In this document: positions 8,793 through 17,723 of the stretch, piece by piece | Layout: every line of letters begins with the position of its first letter | Numbering within the stretch: position 1 is the first letter of the stretch | NCBI GenBank assembly: GCA_017623675.1 | Contig: JAGAOO010000017.1 | Location: 1 to 64,000, forward strand | From: Lachnospiraceae bacterium | GTDB lineage: Bacteria > Bacillota > Clostridia > Lachnospirales > Lachnospiraceae | Direction: 5' to 3' | DNA length: 64,000 nucleotides | The notes under the pieces: generated by a model | The model's database searches: none | What the model was told of the DNA's origin: nothing | Seen by the model: only the letters and a program-made list of their open reading frames with translations | Translations under genes and position numbers: made by a program

Positions 8793-9863
8793 CTATTCAA
8801 AAATCACACCACTCTTATTGGACTCGTCAAAGAAAGTTACCCAGGTCTTACCCGGATTCATTAACAGAACTTCTCCTGATTCATCATAGAAATGCAAGGT
8901 TCCGCTTGCATACTTCCATGTAATCGGAATATATTGACCATTCGAAGCATAATATCCATCTCCGGAGTCTTTGTTACAAACCTCCATCAGATACCCATCT
9001 ACACTGTATGTTTCTGCATACAGAATCAAAACATTCTGAAAATGAAGCTGTTCATTGGTCTGATCATCGATCTGTTCTTCACCATACTGAAAACGGTAAT
9101 ACTGCTTGTCCTCTTCATTGTATTCAAACCAAGGCTGACGGTTGGCACTAAAGGCTGTTGTAATCTTATTAGCCGTGTTTCCATCCTCTAAATCCTTGTT
9201 TTTAGAATTAAAACGGAACATTGGCTCATATCCTAAACTATGTTCTAACTGAAAACCACTGTTTTCCAAAGCTGTATTTAATCCTTCTTCCGAAGTATAT
9301 GCATTATGTGGTGCAACTCTGGAATTATCACGATAAATAAAATAATTTCCAATACCGGACATGCCATCCATATGGTCTATACCACTGGAGGCTAATTCAT
9401 TATCTGCTAACGTTGAGGTTCCAATGTGGCAGAAAACTGCATCCATTTGCTCTGCTGCTCTCACATAATACTGTCTGGCACTCCGCACCGGACCAATCTT
9501 GTCCAAGCCACTGTAATCCGAAAATACAGCCATTAATCGGGTAATTCCACCTTCAACTATCATTTCATAGATAACATCTGCCTGTCCGATACCGGATTGA
9601 GGCATTGCCTCTCCAATATTATTAATCATAATTGCAACCGGTCGTCTGTTATTGATTTCAGGGTCTACCCATTCACCGGTCAAGTCGCTCTGTACCTTTC
9701 CTTCTGTATTCACCAATTCAATATCTGCTGCAGAATTCATTGTCTCAGAAGATGGAACCGAAACTTCATTTTCAGTCTCTTTTCCACAGCCACTGAATGC
9801 TAAAGCAGCCCCTAACATAATACTTATACCGGCAATTGCTACCTTTGTTTTTCTTTTTTTCAT
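8793..9863 (-). CDS. DUF3048 (YerB-like) lipoprotein
   Basis: A 356-residue secreted lipoprotein. The N-terminus has lysines, a hydrophobic stretch and a lipobox ending at FSGC (Cys ~26). The mature part has the DUF3048 features: NNRRPVAIMINNIGEAMPQSGIGQADVIYEMIVEG at ~75-110, then RSARQYYVRAAEQMDAVFCHIG, and a C-terminal subdomain ending in PGKTWVTFFD. The family is widespread in Firmicutes and its function is unknown. It sits between ybeY and cdd with 9-19-base gaps. Confidence 0.85.
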   Translation of the reverse strand: MKKRKTKVAIAGISIMLGAALAFSGCGKETENEVSVPSSETMNSAADIELVNTEGKVQSDLTGEWVDPEINNRRPVAIMINNIGEAMPQSGIGQADVIYEMIVEGGITRLMAVFSDYSGLDKIGPVRSARQYYVRAAEQMDAVFCHIGTSTLADNELASSGIDHMDGMSGIGNYFIYRDNSRVAPHNAYTSEEGLNTALENSGFQLEHSLGYEPMFRFNSKNKDLEDGNTANKITTAFSANRQPWFEYNEEDKQYYRFQYGEEQIDDQTNEQLHFQNVLILYAETYSVDGYLMEVCNKDSGDGYYASNGQYIPITWKYASGTLHFYDESGEVLLMNPGKTWVTFFDESNKSGVIFE

Positions 9864-9882
9864 CGTTTACACCTCATTTTAT

Positions 9883-10383
9883 TTAGTCTCTTGTATAACC
9901 CTTTTGTTGTAGAATATCTTCCTGTTTTTCTTCCATAATCAAACGTTCTGCCTCCTCCTCATGGTCATACCCACTTAGGTGAAGCATACTGTGTGCAACC
10001 AGAAAGGCCAACTCCCGTTCCGGACTGTGACCATATTCCTTCGCCTGTTCATATACCTTATCTATAGAAATCACAATATCTCCCAGATTCAATTCACCCG
10101 TATCACTATTAAAATAATCCTCAGGATGTTCTTCCACGATACTAAATGATTCCGGCGTCGGAAAATCAATCATCGGAAATGATAACACATCCGTCGGACG
10201 GTCTATCTCTCGATTTTCTAAATTAATTTCCTGAATCTCATGATTACCGGTCAACAATACATTCACTTCTATATCATAGGGGCAGTTTACATATTCCATT
10301 GCTGCTTCTACAATTTCACGAATGATGTGAGAATAATCCAACGATATCTCCCCGGAATATTCATTTTCAATATTTACTGTCAT
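9883..10383 (-). CDS. ybeY: Endoribonuclease YbeY, rRNA maturation factor
   Basis: A 166-residue zinc metalloprotein involved in 16S rRNA 3' processing and ribosome quality control. The metal-binding motif HSMLHLSGYDHE (H-x3-H-x5-H) lies near residues 129-140. The NREIDRPTDVLSFPM segment is also diagnostic. The start at 10383 follows TTAGGAGGTATT directly; the longer frame to 10401 would begin upstream of this site. phoH lies upstream, as in most bacteria, but here with its own promoter in between. Confidence 0.96.
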   Translation of the reverse strand: MTVNIENEYSGEISLDYSHIIREIVEAAMEYVNCPYDIEVNVLLTGNHEIQEINLENREIDRPTDVLSFPMIDFPTPESFSIVEEHPEDYFNSDTGELNLGDIVISIDKVYEQAKEYGHSPERELAFLVAHSMLHLSGYDHEEEAERLIMEEKQEDILQQKGYTRD

Positions 10384-10418
10384 AATACCTCCTAACCCCA
10401 TATCTTGTATCTTGTATT

Positions 10419-10447
10419 ATTATAAACAACAAAATATATTATGACAA
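10419..10447 (-). promoter_or_regulatory. Sigma-A promoter for ybeY
   Basis: Reading the minus strand, TTGTCA (10447-10442), a 17-base spacer, then TATAAT (10424-10419), about 36 bases before the ybeY start. This probably drives the ybeY to proA run. Confidence 0.8.
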
Positions 10448-10495
10448 CCCTTTTCATGTCTTTTATCCAAATTTGTCCCAAAAAGACTTATATTA

Positions 10496-11512
10496 TCATC
10501 TCTTTTCATTTGAACGGTTCTGCTGGGAAGCATGTCCCCGTTTGGAATGTTGTCGCCCTGCTTCTTCATAAGCATCATATGCACTGACGATTTTCTGCAC
10601 CAATGGATGTCGTACAACATCCTGACTGGTTAACCGGCATATACCAATTTCATCTATATTTCCAAGAACCTTAAGTGCTTCATCCAGACCGGATTTTACA
10701 TTTGGTGCCAAGTCCTTCTGTGACAAATCACCGGTAATAACTGCTTTAGAGCCAAATCCAATTCTGGTTAAAAACATTTTCATTTGTGCAGGAGTCGTAT
10801 TCTGTGCCTCATCTAAGATAATAAAAGAATTATCCAAGGTTCTGCCTCGCATATATGCCAGAGGCGCTACTTCAATTAATCCCTTTTCCATATTTTTCAA
10901 AAATGATTCTGCGCCCATAATCTCATACAAGGCATCATATAAAGGACGCAAATACGGGTCTACCTTGCTTTGCAAATCACCCGGTAGGAACCCAAGCTTT
11001 TCACCTGCCTCAATCGCAGGTCTTGTTAAAATAATACGGTTCACCTCATTATTCTTAAAGGCTGTAATTGCTTTTGCCATAGCTAGATAAGTTTTACCGG
11101 TTCCTGCCGGACCAACACCAAAGACAATCATTTTATCCTGAATCAGATTCAAATACTGCTTCTGACCTAATGTTTTTGCCTTAACCGGCTTTCCGTTGAT
11201 GGTATGACAGACAATGTCCTGATCTAATTCCACAATCTTATTTACCTGATTTGAAAAAGATAAGGACAATGCATAATCCACATTCTGTTCCGAAATGATA
11301 TTGCCCCGTTTCGATAACTCCATAAGCTGAGAGAATACTTCCTCAGCTTTTTTGACCTGTTCTTCCGTACCAATCACTTTTAACACATCATTTCGAAGTA
11401 CCATGGTGACTCCAAGGGTACGTTCAATCTTTTTAATATGCTTATCAAACTGTCCAAATACATTCTGTGTGTGTTCCGAAGGTATTGTAACACAGGATTC
11501 TATGGTATTCAT
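10496..11512 (-). CDS. phoH: PhoH-like ATPase
   Basis: A 338-residue P-loop protein. An N-terminal KH-like region (residues ~1-90) is followed by the PhoH ATPase: GVGPAGTGKTYLAMAKAI (Walker A) near 128-145, LTRPAIEAGEKLGFLPGD, SFIILDEAQNTTP (Walker B) and ITGDLSQKDL. YbeZ/PhoH acts with YbeY in RNA metabolism. The start at 11512 is given by GGAGGACAGAAT; the longer frame starts upstream of it. It follows yqfD by 39 bases. The C-terminal tail is basic (QHSKRGHASQQNRSNEKR). Confidence 0.95.
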   Translation of the reverse strand: MNTIESCVTIPSEHTQNVFGQFDKHIKKIERTLGVTMVLRNDVLKVIGTEEQVKKAEEVFSQLMELSKRGNIISEQNVDYALSLSFSNQVNKIVELDQDIVCHTINGKPVKAKTLGQKQYLNLIQDKMIVFGVGPAGTGKTYLAMAKAITAFKNNEVNRIILTRPAIEAGEKLGFLPGDLQSKVDPYLRPLYDALYEIMGAESFLKNMEKGLIEVAPLAYMRGRTLDNSFIILDEAQNTTPAQMKMFLTRIGFGSKAVITGDLSQKDLAPNVKSGLDEALKVLGNIDEIGICRLTSQDVVRHPLVQKIVSAYDAYEEAGRQHSKRGHASQQNRSNEKR

Positions 11513-11551
11513 ATTCTGTCCTCCGTATTCCTTGTATTTCATTTACAAAAA

Positions 11552-12775
11552 TCATTCCGTTGTCTCTTCCTGAGGTTCTGACGGTATGATTAACTCTCTT
11601 CCATATCCGATTCTTTCCCATACTACCAGATTTCCTGCAGCATGGCAAATACCATCCCTGCACTCTATTGTAACATGATTTTCCATGATTTCTACTTCTT
11701 TTTCTGATAAATTGTCTATATAACGCTGTAAACGTTCCTCTGCACGTGCTTTCGCTTCCTCCTCTGAATACGTAACCATCACCGGGATATATTCCCTTCG
11801 CTCACTGACTGTAAAGCTAAAAGGTAAATAATATGTGTGTCCCAGACGTAGTTTGTGGTTTTCTTCCACTACATCAAAATTGGTAAAGTCCTTCCATGGC
11901 AAATGAATCTCCTGTACCCAATTTACAACCTCAACCGTAATTGCAGTCTGATGCACTCCGGTATATTCCTTTTCATAGTATTGCAATTCAAAGGAATCCT
12001 CATAGGTATAAACCGTTTCCGCAATCACGTCTCCATCCGCCGCAACATAATCCGTTTCCAATACTTCATCAAAATCATCATAAATATGAATAACACCGGA
12101 TATCAGAATATCTCCCTTAGAAACTGTCTGCCCAACTTTAGCCACCGGCGTTCCGCTTCTGGTAATCATTTCTACAATAACCCCATCCTTCGCTGCAACA
12201 ATATCCTGAATTGGAGTATCCTCATTTACAATTTCTGTACCCTCCAGAGTTTCTTTGATTTCCACATTCAATTGTGTACCGATAATCTCACAGCTAACCC
12301 AGGAGATTTCAGGAAAGTCCTGTCGAAGCTGCTCCTCCAGCCAGTTACAATCAATCTGGGATTTTCGCTGTCCCAGCGTAACATATTCATCTTCGATTCG
12401 CATCTGTATCTGTTCATCCGTATAAAAATAGGTACCATCAACATTAATATCCCAAATAAATAAAGAGCATACATATACCAATGCTCCTGCCAGAATCAGA
12501 CCCAGAGCAAAGAATTTACGTTTTCGATATCGGAACAGCCAGAATGGCAGTCCATATTTATTCCGAACTTCAATTTGGGAGCCGGTTTTCTTTCGAATAG
12601 CATCTAAATCCCGAAAATGCTTCCGTTCCATTTTAAACAAATATCCATCCTCTGATGGTTTCATATCCCAAATATGAATTTGCTTATTATGTAAAAGAGA
12701 AAGAAATCGTTCCGGGTGGTTTCCATGCACATAGATTTCAATATAACCCTTTAGCCAGGTTTGCAATTTACCCAT
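11552..12775 (-). CDS. yqfD: Sporulation protein YqfD
   Basis: A 407-residue membrane protein. The N-terminal cytoplasmic part (WLKGYIEIYVHGNHPERFLSLL) precedes one transmembrane segment near residues 87-108, followed by a large extracytoplasmic part with INVDGTYFYTDEQI, beta-rich segments, a coiled region near 350-370 and an acidic end. This matches YqfD, a sigma-E-controlled sporulation protein of Bacillus whose biochemical function is unknown. The neighbours yqfC (7 bases upstream) and phoH are in the canonical order. Confidence 0.92.
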   Translation of the reverse strand: MGKLQTWLKGYIEIYVHGNHPERFLSLLHNKQIHIWDMKPSEDGYLFKMERKHFRDLDAIRKKTGSQIEVRNKYGLPFWLFRYRKRKFFALGLILAGALVYVCSLFIWDINVDGTYFYTDEQIQMRIEDEYVTLGQRKSQIDCNWLEEQLRQDFPEISWVSCEIIGTQLNVEIKETLEGTEIVNEDTPIQDIVAAKDGVIVEMITRSGTPVAKVGQTVSKGDILISGVIHIYDDFDEVLETDYVAADGDVIAETVYTYEDSFELQYYEKEYTGVHQTAITVEVVNWVQEIHLPWKDFTNFDVVEENHKLRLGHTYYLPFSFTVSERREYIPVMVTYSEEEAKARAEERLQRYIDNLSEKEVEIMENHVTIECRDGICHAAGNLVVWERIGYGRELIIPSEPQEETTE

Positions 12776-12782
12776 ATGTCAC

Positions 12783-13013
12783 CTACAAATACTCAATTTT
12801 TTGAATTAGACCTACTATTTTCATATCAGCGGAACCATAGTACTCAATCCGCATGGCAGTACCATAGATGCGAATCTCTACCTGTTTTCCCGTTACACGA
12901 ATAATTTCATCGGTATACTCCTGCAGACTTTGAAAGTTTTCCAGCCATGCTTCCTTTGTTCCATGAACCCGTAATATCAATGCACCTTCGGTAACATCAC
13001 TGGTTACTTGCAT
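12783..13013 (-). CDS. yqfC: Sporulation protein YqfC (YabP/YqfC family)
   Basis: A 76-residue protein with the YabP/YqfC pattern: LILRVHGTKEAWLENF, QSLQEYTDEIIRVTG, VEIRIYGTAMRIEYYGSAD and a C-terminal ADMKIVGLIQKIEYL. It is slightly shorter than typical members. The ATG has AAGGAGCTGCCT in front. It directly precedes yqfD, the normal pairing in spore formers. No clear promoter was recognised in the ~60 bases between the upstream terminator and this gene; a sporulation sigma factor promoter is possible. Confidence 0.85.
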   Translation of the reverse strand: MQVTSDVTEGALILRVHGTKEAWLENFQSLQEYTDEIIRVTGKQVEIRIYGTAMRIEYYGSADMKIVGLIQKIEYL

Positions 13014-13072
13014 AGGCAGCTCCTTTCCACAAATGATATCCTGTGCGAGCCAACGTTGCTTATCAACTTTTG

Positions 13073-13119
13073 CAACAAAAAACTCTCTGACACCTTTTTA
13101 TATTATATGTCAGAGAGTT
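13073..13119 (-). terminator. Intrinsic terminator after fakA
   Basis: A perfect 12-bp stem (13081-13092 with 13108-13119), followed on the minus strand by a run of six T within TTTTTTGTTG. It closes the Asp23-fakA operon and separates it from yqfC. Confidence 0.9.
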
Positions 13120-13154
13120 TAAACCATTCCCAATATTTCCTTGTTAATTCATTA

Positions 13155-14864
13155 CTATTCCACTGAAATCAAGTAATAATATATCGGCTGCCCACCATAA
13201 TGCAGTTCCACATCACAACTCTTGTATTTCTTTTCAATTGCGTCCAGAATCGCATTCGCATCGTCTTCCTGGACATCTTCACCATAATACAGGCAAATCA
13301 GTTCCGTATCGTCATCAACTAATTCATCTACCAATTCCATTGTGGTTTTAAATACATCACTATTTACAGACTTAATACCATCATCACCAATTCCCATAAT
13401 ATCACCGGTATTAATGGTCTTTCCATCAATACTGGTATCCCGGACTGCATAGGTTACCTGTCCGGTTTTAACGTATGTCATTGCCTCTGTCATGCCGGCA
13501 GTATTATCTTCTGTGGTCTGAGAAGGATCAAACGCAATAATTGCTGAAATTCCCTGTGGTACTGTCTTGGATGGAATCACTACAATTTCCTTATCTTCCG
13601 TCAGACTCTGCGCCTGCTGTGCTGCCAGAATAATATTCTTGTTGTTCGGCAGGATAAAAATTGTATTGGCATTTACCTGTTCAATGGCATTCAGCATATC
13701 TTCCGTACTTGGATTCATGGTCTGACCGCCTTCAATCAGATAATCCACACCTAAACCATTGAATATTTCATTAATTCCTTCTCCAATCGACACAGCAATA
13801 AAACCAAAATCTTTTGCCGGTTCCTTCTTTTTTGCAGGTGCTCCATTCTCAGTTGCAGCCACCGTATTCTTTTCCGTTACAGTATCCGAATTCGCCGTCT
13901 TTTGACCGGCGGCCTTTGCAAGCTTTTCCTGATGCTCCTCCCGCATGTTATCTATCTTCATACGTGTTAAGGAACCATAGGTTAAGCCCTTTTCAAATGC
14001 AAGACCCGGATGATTGGTATGCACATGTACCTTAACAATGTCATCATCGGATACTACAACTAAAGAGTCACCAATGGAACTTAAGTATTCCTTAAATTCA
14101 GCTTCCGTTTCATCATTATATTCCTGTTCCAGCATAATAATAAATTCGGTGCAATAACCAAAGGTGATTTCTGCATTTGGGTCATCTTCCACTGTAAATT
14201 CAAACTTCTGAGCCGGTTCTGGTGCAATGTTACTGATTTCTACTTCTTTTCCAATCACAGCCTGATAAGCACCTTGAAGTACTTCCATTAATCCCTGTCC
14301 ACCGGAATCCACAACGCCTGCTTCCTTTAATACCGGAAGCAATTCCGGTGTATATGCTAACACTTCATTACCATACTCTATTACAATTCTACCGAATTCT
14401 TCTATGTCTTTAACTCTGCGATAGATTTCATTTGCTTTATCTGACATTCCTTTCGCCACAGTTAGGATAGTTCCTTCTTTTGGCTTCATAACAGCTTTAT
14501 ATGCAGTAGCAACTGCCTGTTCAAAACAAATTGCCAAATCCTCTGTTGTCAATGCTTCTTTATTTGCAATCCCCCGGCAAAAACCACGGAACAACTGGGA
14601 TAGGATGACACCTGAATTACCCCGTGCACCACGCAGGGAACCACTGGAAATTGCCTTTGACAAATTTTCCATTGTCGGTTTTTCAATAGCGGATACTTCC
14701 TTTGCGGCAGACATAATCGTTAATGTCATATTTGTACCGGTATCACCATCCGGAACCGGAAATACATTTAACTGATTGATATACTCTTTCTTACTATCAA
14801 TGCACTGTGCTCCTGCCAAAAACGCTTTTTGAAGCATCACTGCATCTATTTTCATGATTGCCAC
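13155..14864 (-). CDS. fakA: Fatty acid kinase subunit FakA (DAK2-domain YloV)
   Basis: A 569-residue kinase that, with a FakB carrier, phosphorylates exogenous fatty acids for phospholipid synthesis. The N-terminal Dha kinase-like domain has LNVFPVPDGDTGTNMTLT (residues ~28-45) and GSLRGARGNSGVILSQL. A middle domain with VHVHTNHPG follows, then a variable, A/K/T-rich linker at about 325-350 and a C-terminal EDD-like domain. The start is GTG at 14864, preceded by AAGGAGGAAATAAAC. The Asp23 gene before it and divergent rpmB match the Bacillus rpmB/yloU-yloV arrangement. Confidence 0.93.
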   Translation of the reverse strand: MAIMKIDAVMLQKAFLAGAQCIDSKKEYINQLNVFPVPDGDTGTNMTLTIMSAAKEVSAIEKPTMENLSKAISSGSLRGARGNSGVILSQLFRGFCRGIANKEALTTEDLAICFEQAVATAYKAVMKPKEGTILTVAKGMSDKANEIYRRVKDIEEFGRIVIEYGNEVLAYTPELLPVLKEAGVVDSGGQGLMEVLQGAYQAVIGKEVEISNIAPEPAQKFEFTVEDDPNAEITFGYCTEFIIMLEQEYNDETEAEFKEYLSSIGDSLVVVSDDDIVKVHVHTNHPGLAFEKGLTYGSLTRMKIDNMREEHQEKLAKAAGQKTANSDTVTEKNTVAATENGAPAKKKEPAKDFGFIAVSIGEGINEIFNGLGVDYLIEGGQTMNPSTEDMLNAIEQVNANTIFILPNNKNIILAAQQAQSLTEDKEIVVIPSKTVPQGISAIIAFDPSQTTEDNTAGMTEAMTYVKTGQVTYAVRDTSIDGKTINTGDIMGIGDDGIKSVNSDVFKTTMELVDELVDDDTELICLYYGEDVQEDDANAILDAIEKKYKSCDVELHYGGQPIYYYLISVE

Positions 14865-14886
14865 GTTTATTTCCTCCTTAAACTGA

Positions 14887-15243
14887 TTAGTCCATCACTC
14901 GAACGCCCTCAACAAAAATGTTAATGCGTTCCACTGGCATACCGGTGAACTCTTCAATCTTATATTTAACGGTACTCATTAAATTATCTGCCACTACTGA
15001 AATGCTGACACCATACGCTACTATTATATGAAAATCAATTGAAATTCGATTGGAATCAATCGTAACATTGACGCCTTTGCTGACACTGTCACCTCGAAGC
15101 AGTTTTACTAAACCGTCTTTCATACTGACCGTTGCCATGCCTACAATACCAAAGCATTCTACTGCTGTCAAACCGGCATACTGAGCAACTACTTCGTTAT
15201 CAATTAAAATATCTCCATTTTCTGTACTCATACGTCCTTTCAT
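14887..15243 (-). CDS. Asp23/Gls24 family protein (YloU)
   Basis: A 118-residue protein of the alkaline-shock family. It has the N-terminal NGDILIDNEVVAQYAGL, then CFGIVGMATVSMKDG, the central VTIDSNRISIDFHIIVAYGVSISVVAD and a C-terminal VERINIFVEGVRV. YloU-type members regularly precede fakA. I place the start at 15243 because GGAGGTTAAGT lies in front; the extension to 15273 has no site. Its exact role is unknown. Confidence 0.92.
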   Translation of the reverse strand: MKGRMSTENGDILIDNEVVAQYAGLTAVECFGIVGMATVSMKDGLVKLLRGDSVSKGVNVTIDSNRISIDFHIIVAYGVSISVVADNLMSTVKYKIEEFTGMPVERINIFVEGVRVMD

Positions 15244-15289
15244 ACTTAACCTCCATTCTAATGCTAGTATCATTTACACATATAGTATC

Positions 15290-15295
15290 ATTATA
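15290..15295 (-). promoter_or_regulatory. Possible -10 box for the Asp23-fakA operon
   Basis: TATAAT on the minus strand, about 47 bases before the start codon. The matching -35 region is a poor T-rich hexamer, so this is only a candidate. Confidence 0.45.
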
Positions 15296-15340
15296 ACCGC
15301 TTTTTCGAAAAAAAGAAATAGATTTTTTTTATAATTCCAC

Positions 15341-15369
15341 TTGCATTTTTAAATTAAATCTGTTAAAAT
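15341..15369 (+). promoter_or_regulatory. Sigma-A promoter for rpmB
   Basis: TTGCAT (15341-15346), a 17-base spacer, TAAAAT (15364-15369). A second overlapping candidate, TTGACA (15369-15374) with 16 bases to TATGAA (15391-15396), would start very near the ribosome binding site. Confidence 0.75.
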
Positions 15370-15417
15370 TGACACGTTGTGAATTTACGTTATGAAAATA
15401 CAAGGAGGTGCTGTGTC

Positions 15418-15603
15418 ATGGCAAAGTGTGCAATTTGTGATAAAGGTGCTCATTTCGGAATCAAAGTGAGCCATTCTCATAGAAGATCAAACAGAATGTG
15501 GAAATCAAACGTAAAGTCTGTTAAGGTTCTTGTGAATGGTGCTCCAAAGAAAATGTACGTATGTACTTCTTGTTTGAAATCTGGATTAGTTGAGCGTGCA
15601 TAA
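15418..15603 (+). CDS. rpmB: 50S ribosomal protein L28
   Basis: A 61-residue ribosomal protein. It begins MAKCAICDKGAHFG and ends with MYVCTSCLKSGLVERA. The two CxxC pairs (residues 4/7 and ~50/53) identify the zinc-binding C+ form of L28. The RRSNRMWKSNVKSV segment is typical. AAGGAGGTGCTGTGTC precedes the ATG. It is divergent from the Asp23-fakA operon and has its own promoter and terminator. Confidence 0.97.
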   Translation: MAKCAICDKGAHFGIKVSHSHRRSNRMWKSNVKSVKVLVNGAPKKMYVCTSCLKSGLVERA

Positions 15604-15625
15604 TTGTGAATCGGTTCACGTAAAT

Positions 15626-15649
15626 AAAAAAGCCCATGTGGGCTTTTTT
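15626..15649 (+). terminator. Intrinsic terminator after rpmB
   Basis: GCCCATGTGGGC (GCCCA/TGGGC) flanked by six A and six T. The symmetrical A/T flanks mean it can act on both strands, so it probably also stops the minus-strand transcript containing the small membrane protein gene. Confidence 0.92.
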
Positions 15650-15699
15650 GTATTTTAAAAATGAATCCTGTCTATCTTCTTTCATTATCAGGGTTATTA

Positions 15700-15837
15700 C
15701 TACCATTTACAAAACAAACAATATGCCAGCAGCAGGCTGATTGTGATACAAAGAAACGTCCAAAAGCCTTCTGTAAAACAGTTGATTATCATCCCCACTG
15801 CTACGAAAAAGAGGGCAAACCCACATAAACGTTTCAT
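15700..15837 (-). CDS. Small membrane protein, 45 residues
   Basis: A short open frame on the minus strand encodes MKRLCGFALFF, a first hydrophobic segment to about residue 20, a short turn (FTEGFW), a second hydrophobic segment (~26-42), and the end CLFCKW. It fills an otherwise empty gap between rpmB and ytfJ. AGAGGGTGAAAACAC lies before the ATG. Two short membrane helices with cysteines near both ends resemble small hypothetical proteins I associate with clostridia; the function is unknown. Its length alone would not prove coding, but start, site and composition agree. Confidence 0.6.
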   Translation of the reverse strand: MKRLCGFALFFVAVGMIINCFTEGFWTFLCITISLLLAYCLFCKW

Positions 15838-15906
15838 GTGTTTTCACCCTCTTTCCCTTCCTATACCCTATTATATGCAGGTATTATCGCGAAATTGACA
15901 ACTGAA

Positions 15907-16314
15907 TTATTCACTTTCCAACATTTCCTGACTATCGCCTTCAATGCCTTCCGCATCTTTCTTTTCTTTGTATTCCTTAGCATAATCTGCAACCTTATCA
16001 ATCAGCTCAGGAACCATATCCAAAATCTTAGTAATGCTATCCTGATTCTTGATATTAACTAATTTTGTATGTCCATCCTGAATGACTAAAACGGCACTAG
16101 GTGACATCTTTCCACCTAAACCACCGGCACCGCTATTCTTTGCAGTACCTTCCGCAAATGCACCGGCTGCCACACCAAATGCTACGTCTACCAAAGGAAG
16201 TATAATTGTGTTGCCGATTGTAGTTGGTTCCCCAATTACTGTCTTGGTCGTTAAGAATGAATCCATTCCATTGAACAATGTACCTACTGTTGTGTTAAAA
16301 TCATTACTTGCCAT
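15907..16314 (-). CDS. ytfJ: Spore protein YtfJ (GerW family)
   Basis: A 135-residue protein with the GerW/YtfJ pattern: TTVGTLFNGMDSFLTTKTVIGEP, then TIILPLVDVAFGVAAGA, the glycine-rich NSGAGGLGGKMSPSAVLVI, KLVNIKNQDSITKILDMVPEL, and a highly charged C-terminal tail. In Bacillus GerW is needed for germination with certain germinants. The start overlaps the last base of the DUF2953 gene, which matches the ytfI-ytfJ pair of other Firmicutes. Confidence 0.93.
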   Translation of the reverse strand: MASNDFNTTVGTLFNGMDSFLTTKTVIGEPTTIGNTIILPLVDVAFGVAAGAFAEGTAKNSGAGGLGGKMSPSAVLVIQDGHTKLVNIKNQDSITKILDMVPELIDKVADYAKEYKEKKDAEGIEGDSQEMLESE

Positions 16315-17366
16315 TATTTATTTCCTCCTAATATAGTCCTTGCTTCCTGAATCGTTTTCATCATATTACGATTCAATAATAGTTTCAGTATCCAGATGGC
16401 AAAAAAACCAATCTGTACTCTTCCCTTTGCATAAATCTCGCCTTCAAAAATCTGTTGTTCAAAATCCGGTGCCACAACAATATGTTCTTTATACAGTGGC
16501 ATCAGCATTGCAGCTACACCTAATACCTGTCCGGTAGTTGCCGGATCCTCCATTCCAAACCGAATAATTCCATGATATTTTCTCGGTCGAACATGTTTCC
16601 ACAGCCGAAACAACGATTGTTTCAAATACTTCCACGCCAGTTTGGTATAGCTTTTTTGAAGAAATTCTTTTGTTTGACTAACCTTTTTAACAATTTCATT
16701 TCTTTTGTCTATCAGTCTGCTAATATTTTCCTTTATATTGGCTAAAAAGTCAAGTATTCTTGATAGTATCTCCGAAATTTTATAATGAATACGCATGGGT
16801 ATCGAGGTGACCCACTCCATTCCGGCCTGTACTTTGCTGTTAATCTGAGCTAAAATCCCCTGTTTTGGTGTTGCCTGATTGGAGGCTTCATCTGTAATGA
16901 ATCGTTTATCTGTTTCCGAAGCTTTTCCGTCCTCCTGCTTCATCGGCAGCTGTGTCAATTCGGTTCCGGCTGTATCGGCAGCCTTTTGTTCTTCAACAAA
17001 GGAATCAAAATCATCTTCTACCACCTTTACCGGCACCTGATACTCTTCAGCTCCCTTCGTACTTACCTCATCCTCCTCAAGTCCCTTATGATAATGCTTG
17101 TCATTTTCATCATTCGTGGAAATGGTAAACCCAAAGGATTTCAAATAATACAGAAACTTATTATTTCCGTAAGTGCCCTTAAAATCCAATACAAAGCAAA
17201 GCCAACGCAATCGTCCAACTGCTTTTACATCCCCATAATACTCTGCATCAATGGTATAATAAAAGGGAACCAATGCCAATAAAAGTATCATCAGCAACAC
17301 AATTCCAAGTAGAATCAAAAGAGTGATGCCCAGTACCTTCAATATTAATAATAATACATGTACCAA
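16314..17366 (-). CDS. DUF2953 membrane protein (YtfI-like)
   Basis: A 350-residue protein with a strongly hydrophobic N-terminus (residues ~3-38), a beta-rich part (YYTIDAEYYGDVKAVGRLRWLC), a long charged variable middle (~85-210), and a conserved C-terminal part (RPRKYHGIIRFGMEDPATTG, then FEQQIFEGEIYAKGRVQIG). This is DUF2953, the usual partner of YtfJ. The start is TTG at 17366 after GGAGGTGATGAT. Its function is unknown; genomic pairing suggests a sporulation role. Confidence 0.88.
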   Translation of the reverse strand: MVHVLLLILKVLGITLLILLGIVLLMILLLALVPFYYTIDAEYYGDVKAVGRLRWLCFVLDFKGTYGNNKFLYYLKSFGFTISTNDENDKHYHKGLEEDEVSTKGAEEYQVPVKVVEDDFDSFVEEQKAADTAGTELTQLPMKQEDGKASETDKRFITDEASNQATPKQGILAQINSKVQAGMEWVTSIPMRIHYKISEILSRILDFLANIKENISRLIDKRNEIVKKVSQTKEFLQKSYTKLAWKYLKQSLFRLWKHVRPRKYHGIIRFGMEDPATTGQVLGVAAMLMPLYKEHIVVAPDFEQQIFEGEIYAKGRVQIGFFAIWILKLLLNRNMMKTIQEARTILGGNK

Positions 17367-17385
17367 ATCATCACCTCCCCGGCTG

Positions 17386-17700
17386 TCATTCTCTCAGATA
17401 GCCTTCAATATCAAAACCACCAGTATTCTGGTACACTTCATCTACAATCAGCCGTGCCAGCTCTTCTGCATCTGTACGGGATTTTGTAATTCCGATTACA
17501 AAAGGCTCGTGTTTTAATTTCTCATACATCGGCTGTCTTAATTCTTCATATTCATATATTTCCAAAATTCCGTCATTGAAAACCGGAAGCGTAATACAAT
17601 ATATTCCTGAAACAGATTTATTCCGTTTCATTTTCCGCATGGTAGGGAGAATCTTCGCATCCGGAATTCCACGGACATACATTTGATTGTATACCTTCAT
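17386..17700 (-). CDS. Conserved-looking hypothetical protein, 104 residues
   Basis: I do not recognise a family. The sequence begins MKVYNQMYVRGIPDAK, then a basic stretch (RKMKRNKSV), an alternating hydrophobic segment (GIYCITLPVFND) and a C-terminal helix-rich part (RTDAEELARLIVDEVYQ). There is no signal peptide or membrane segment. It lies 19 bases upstream of the DUF2953 gene and 23 bases after the 468-residue gene on the same strand, so it belongs to the same transcript. Confidence 0.7.
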   Translation of the reverse strand: MKVYNQMYVRGIPDAKILPTMRKMKRNKSVSGIYCITLPVFNDGILEIYEYEELRQPMYEKLKHEPFVIGITKSRTDAEELARLIVDEVYQNTGGFDIEGYLRE

Positions 17701-17723
17701 GGAAACTCCTGTTCATCTGGCTT

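Noticed and set aside
11855..12463. 202-codon frame on the plus strand
   Set aside because: It lies opposite yqfD, is rich in Ile, Asn and Phe as antisense frames are, and has no ribosome binding site.
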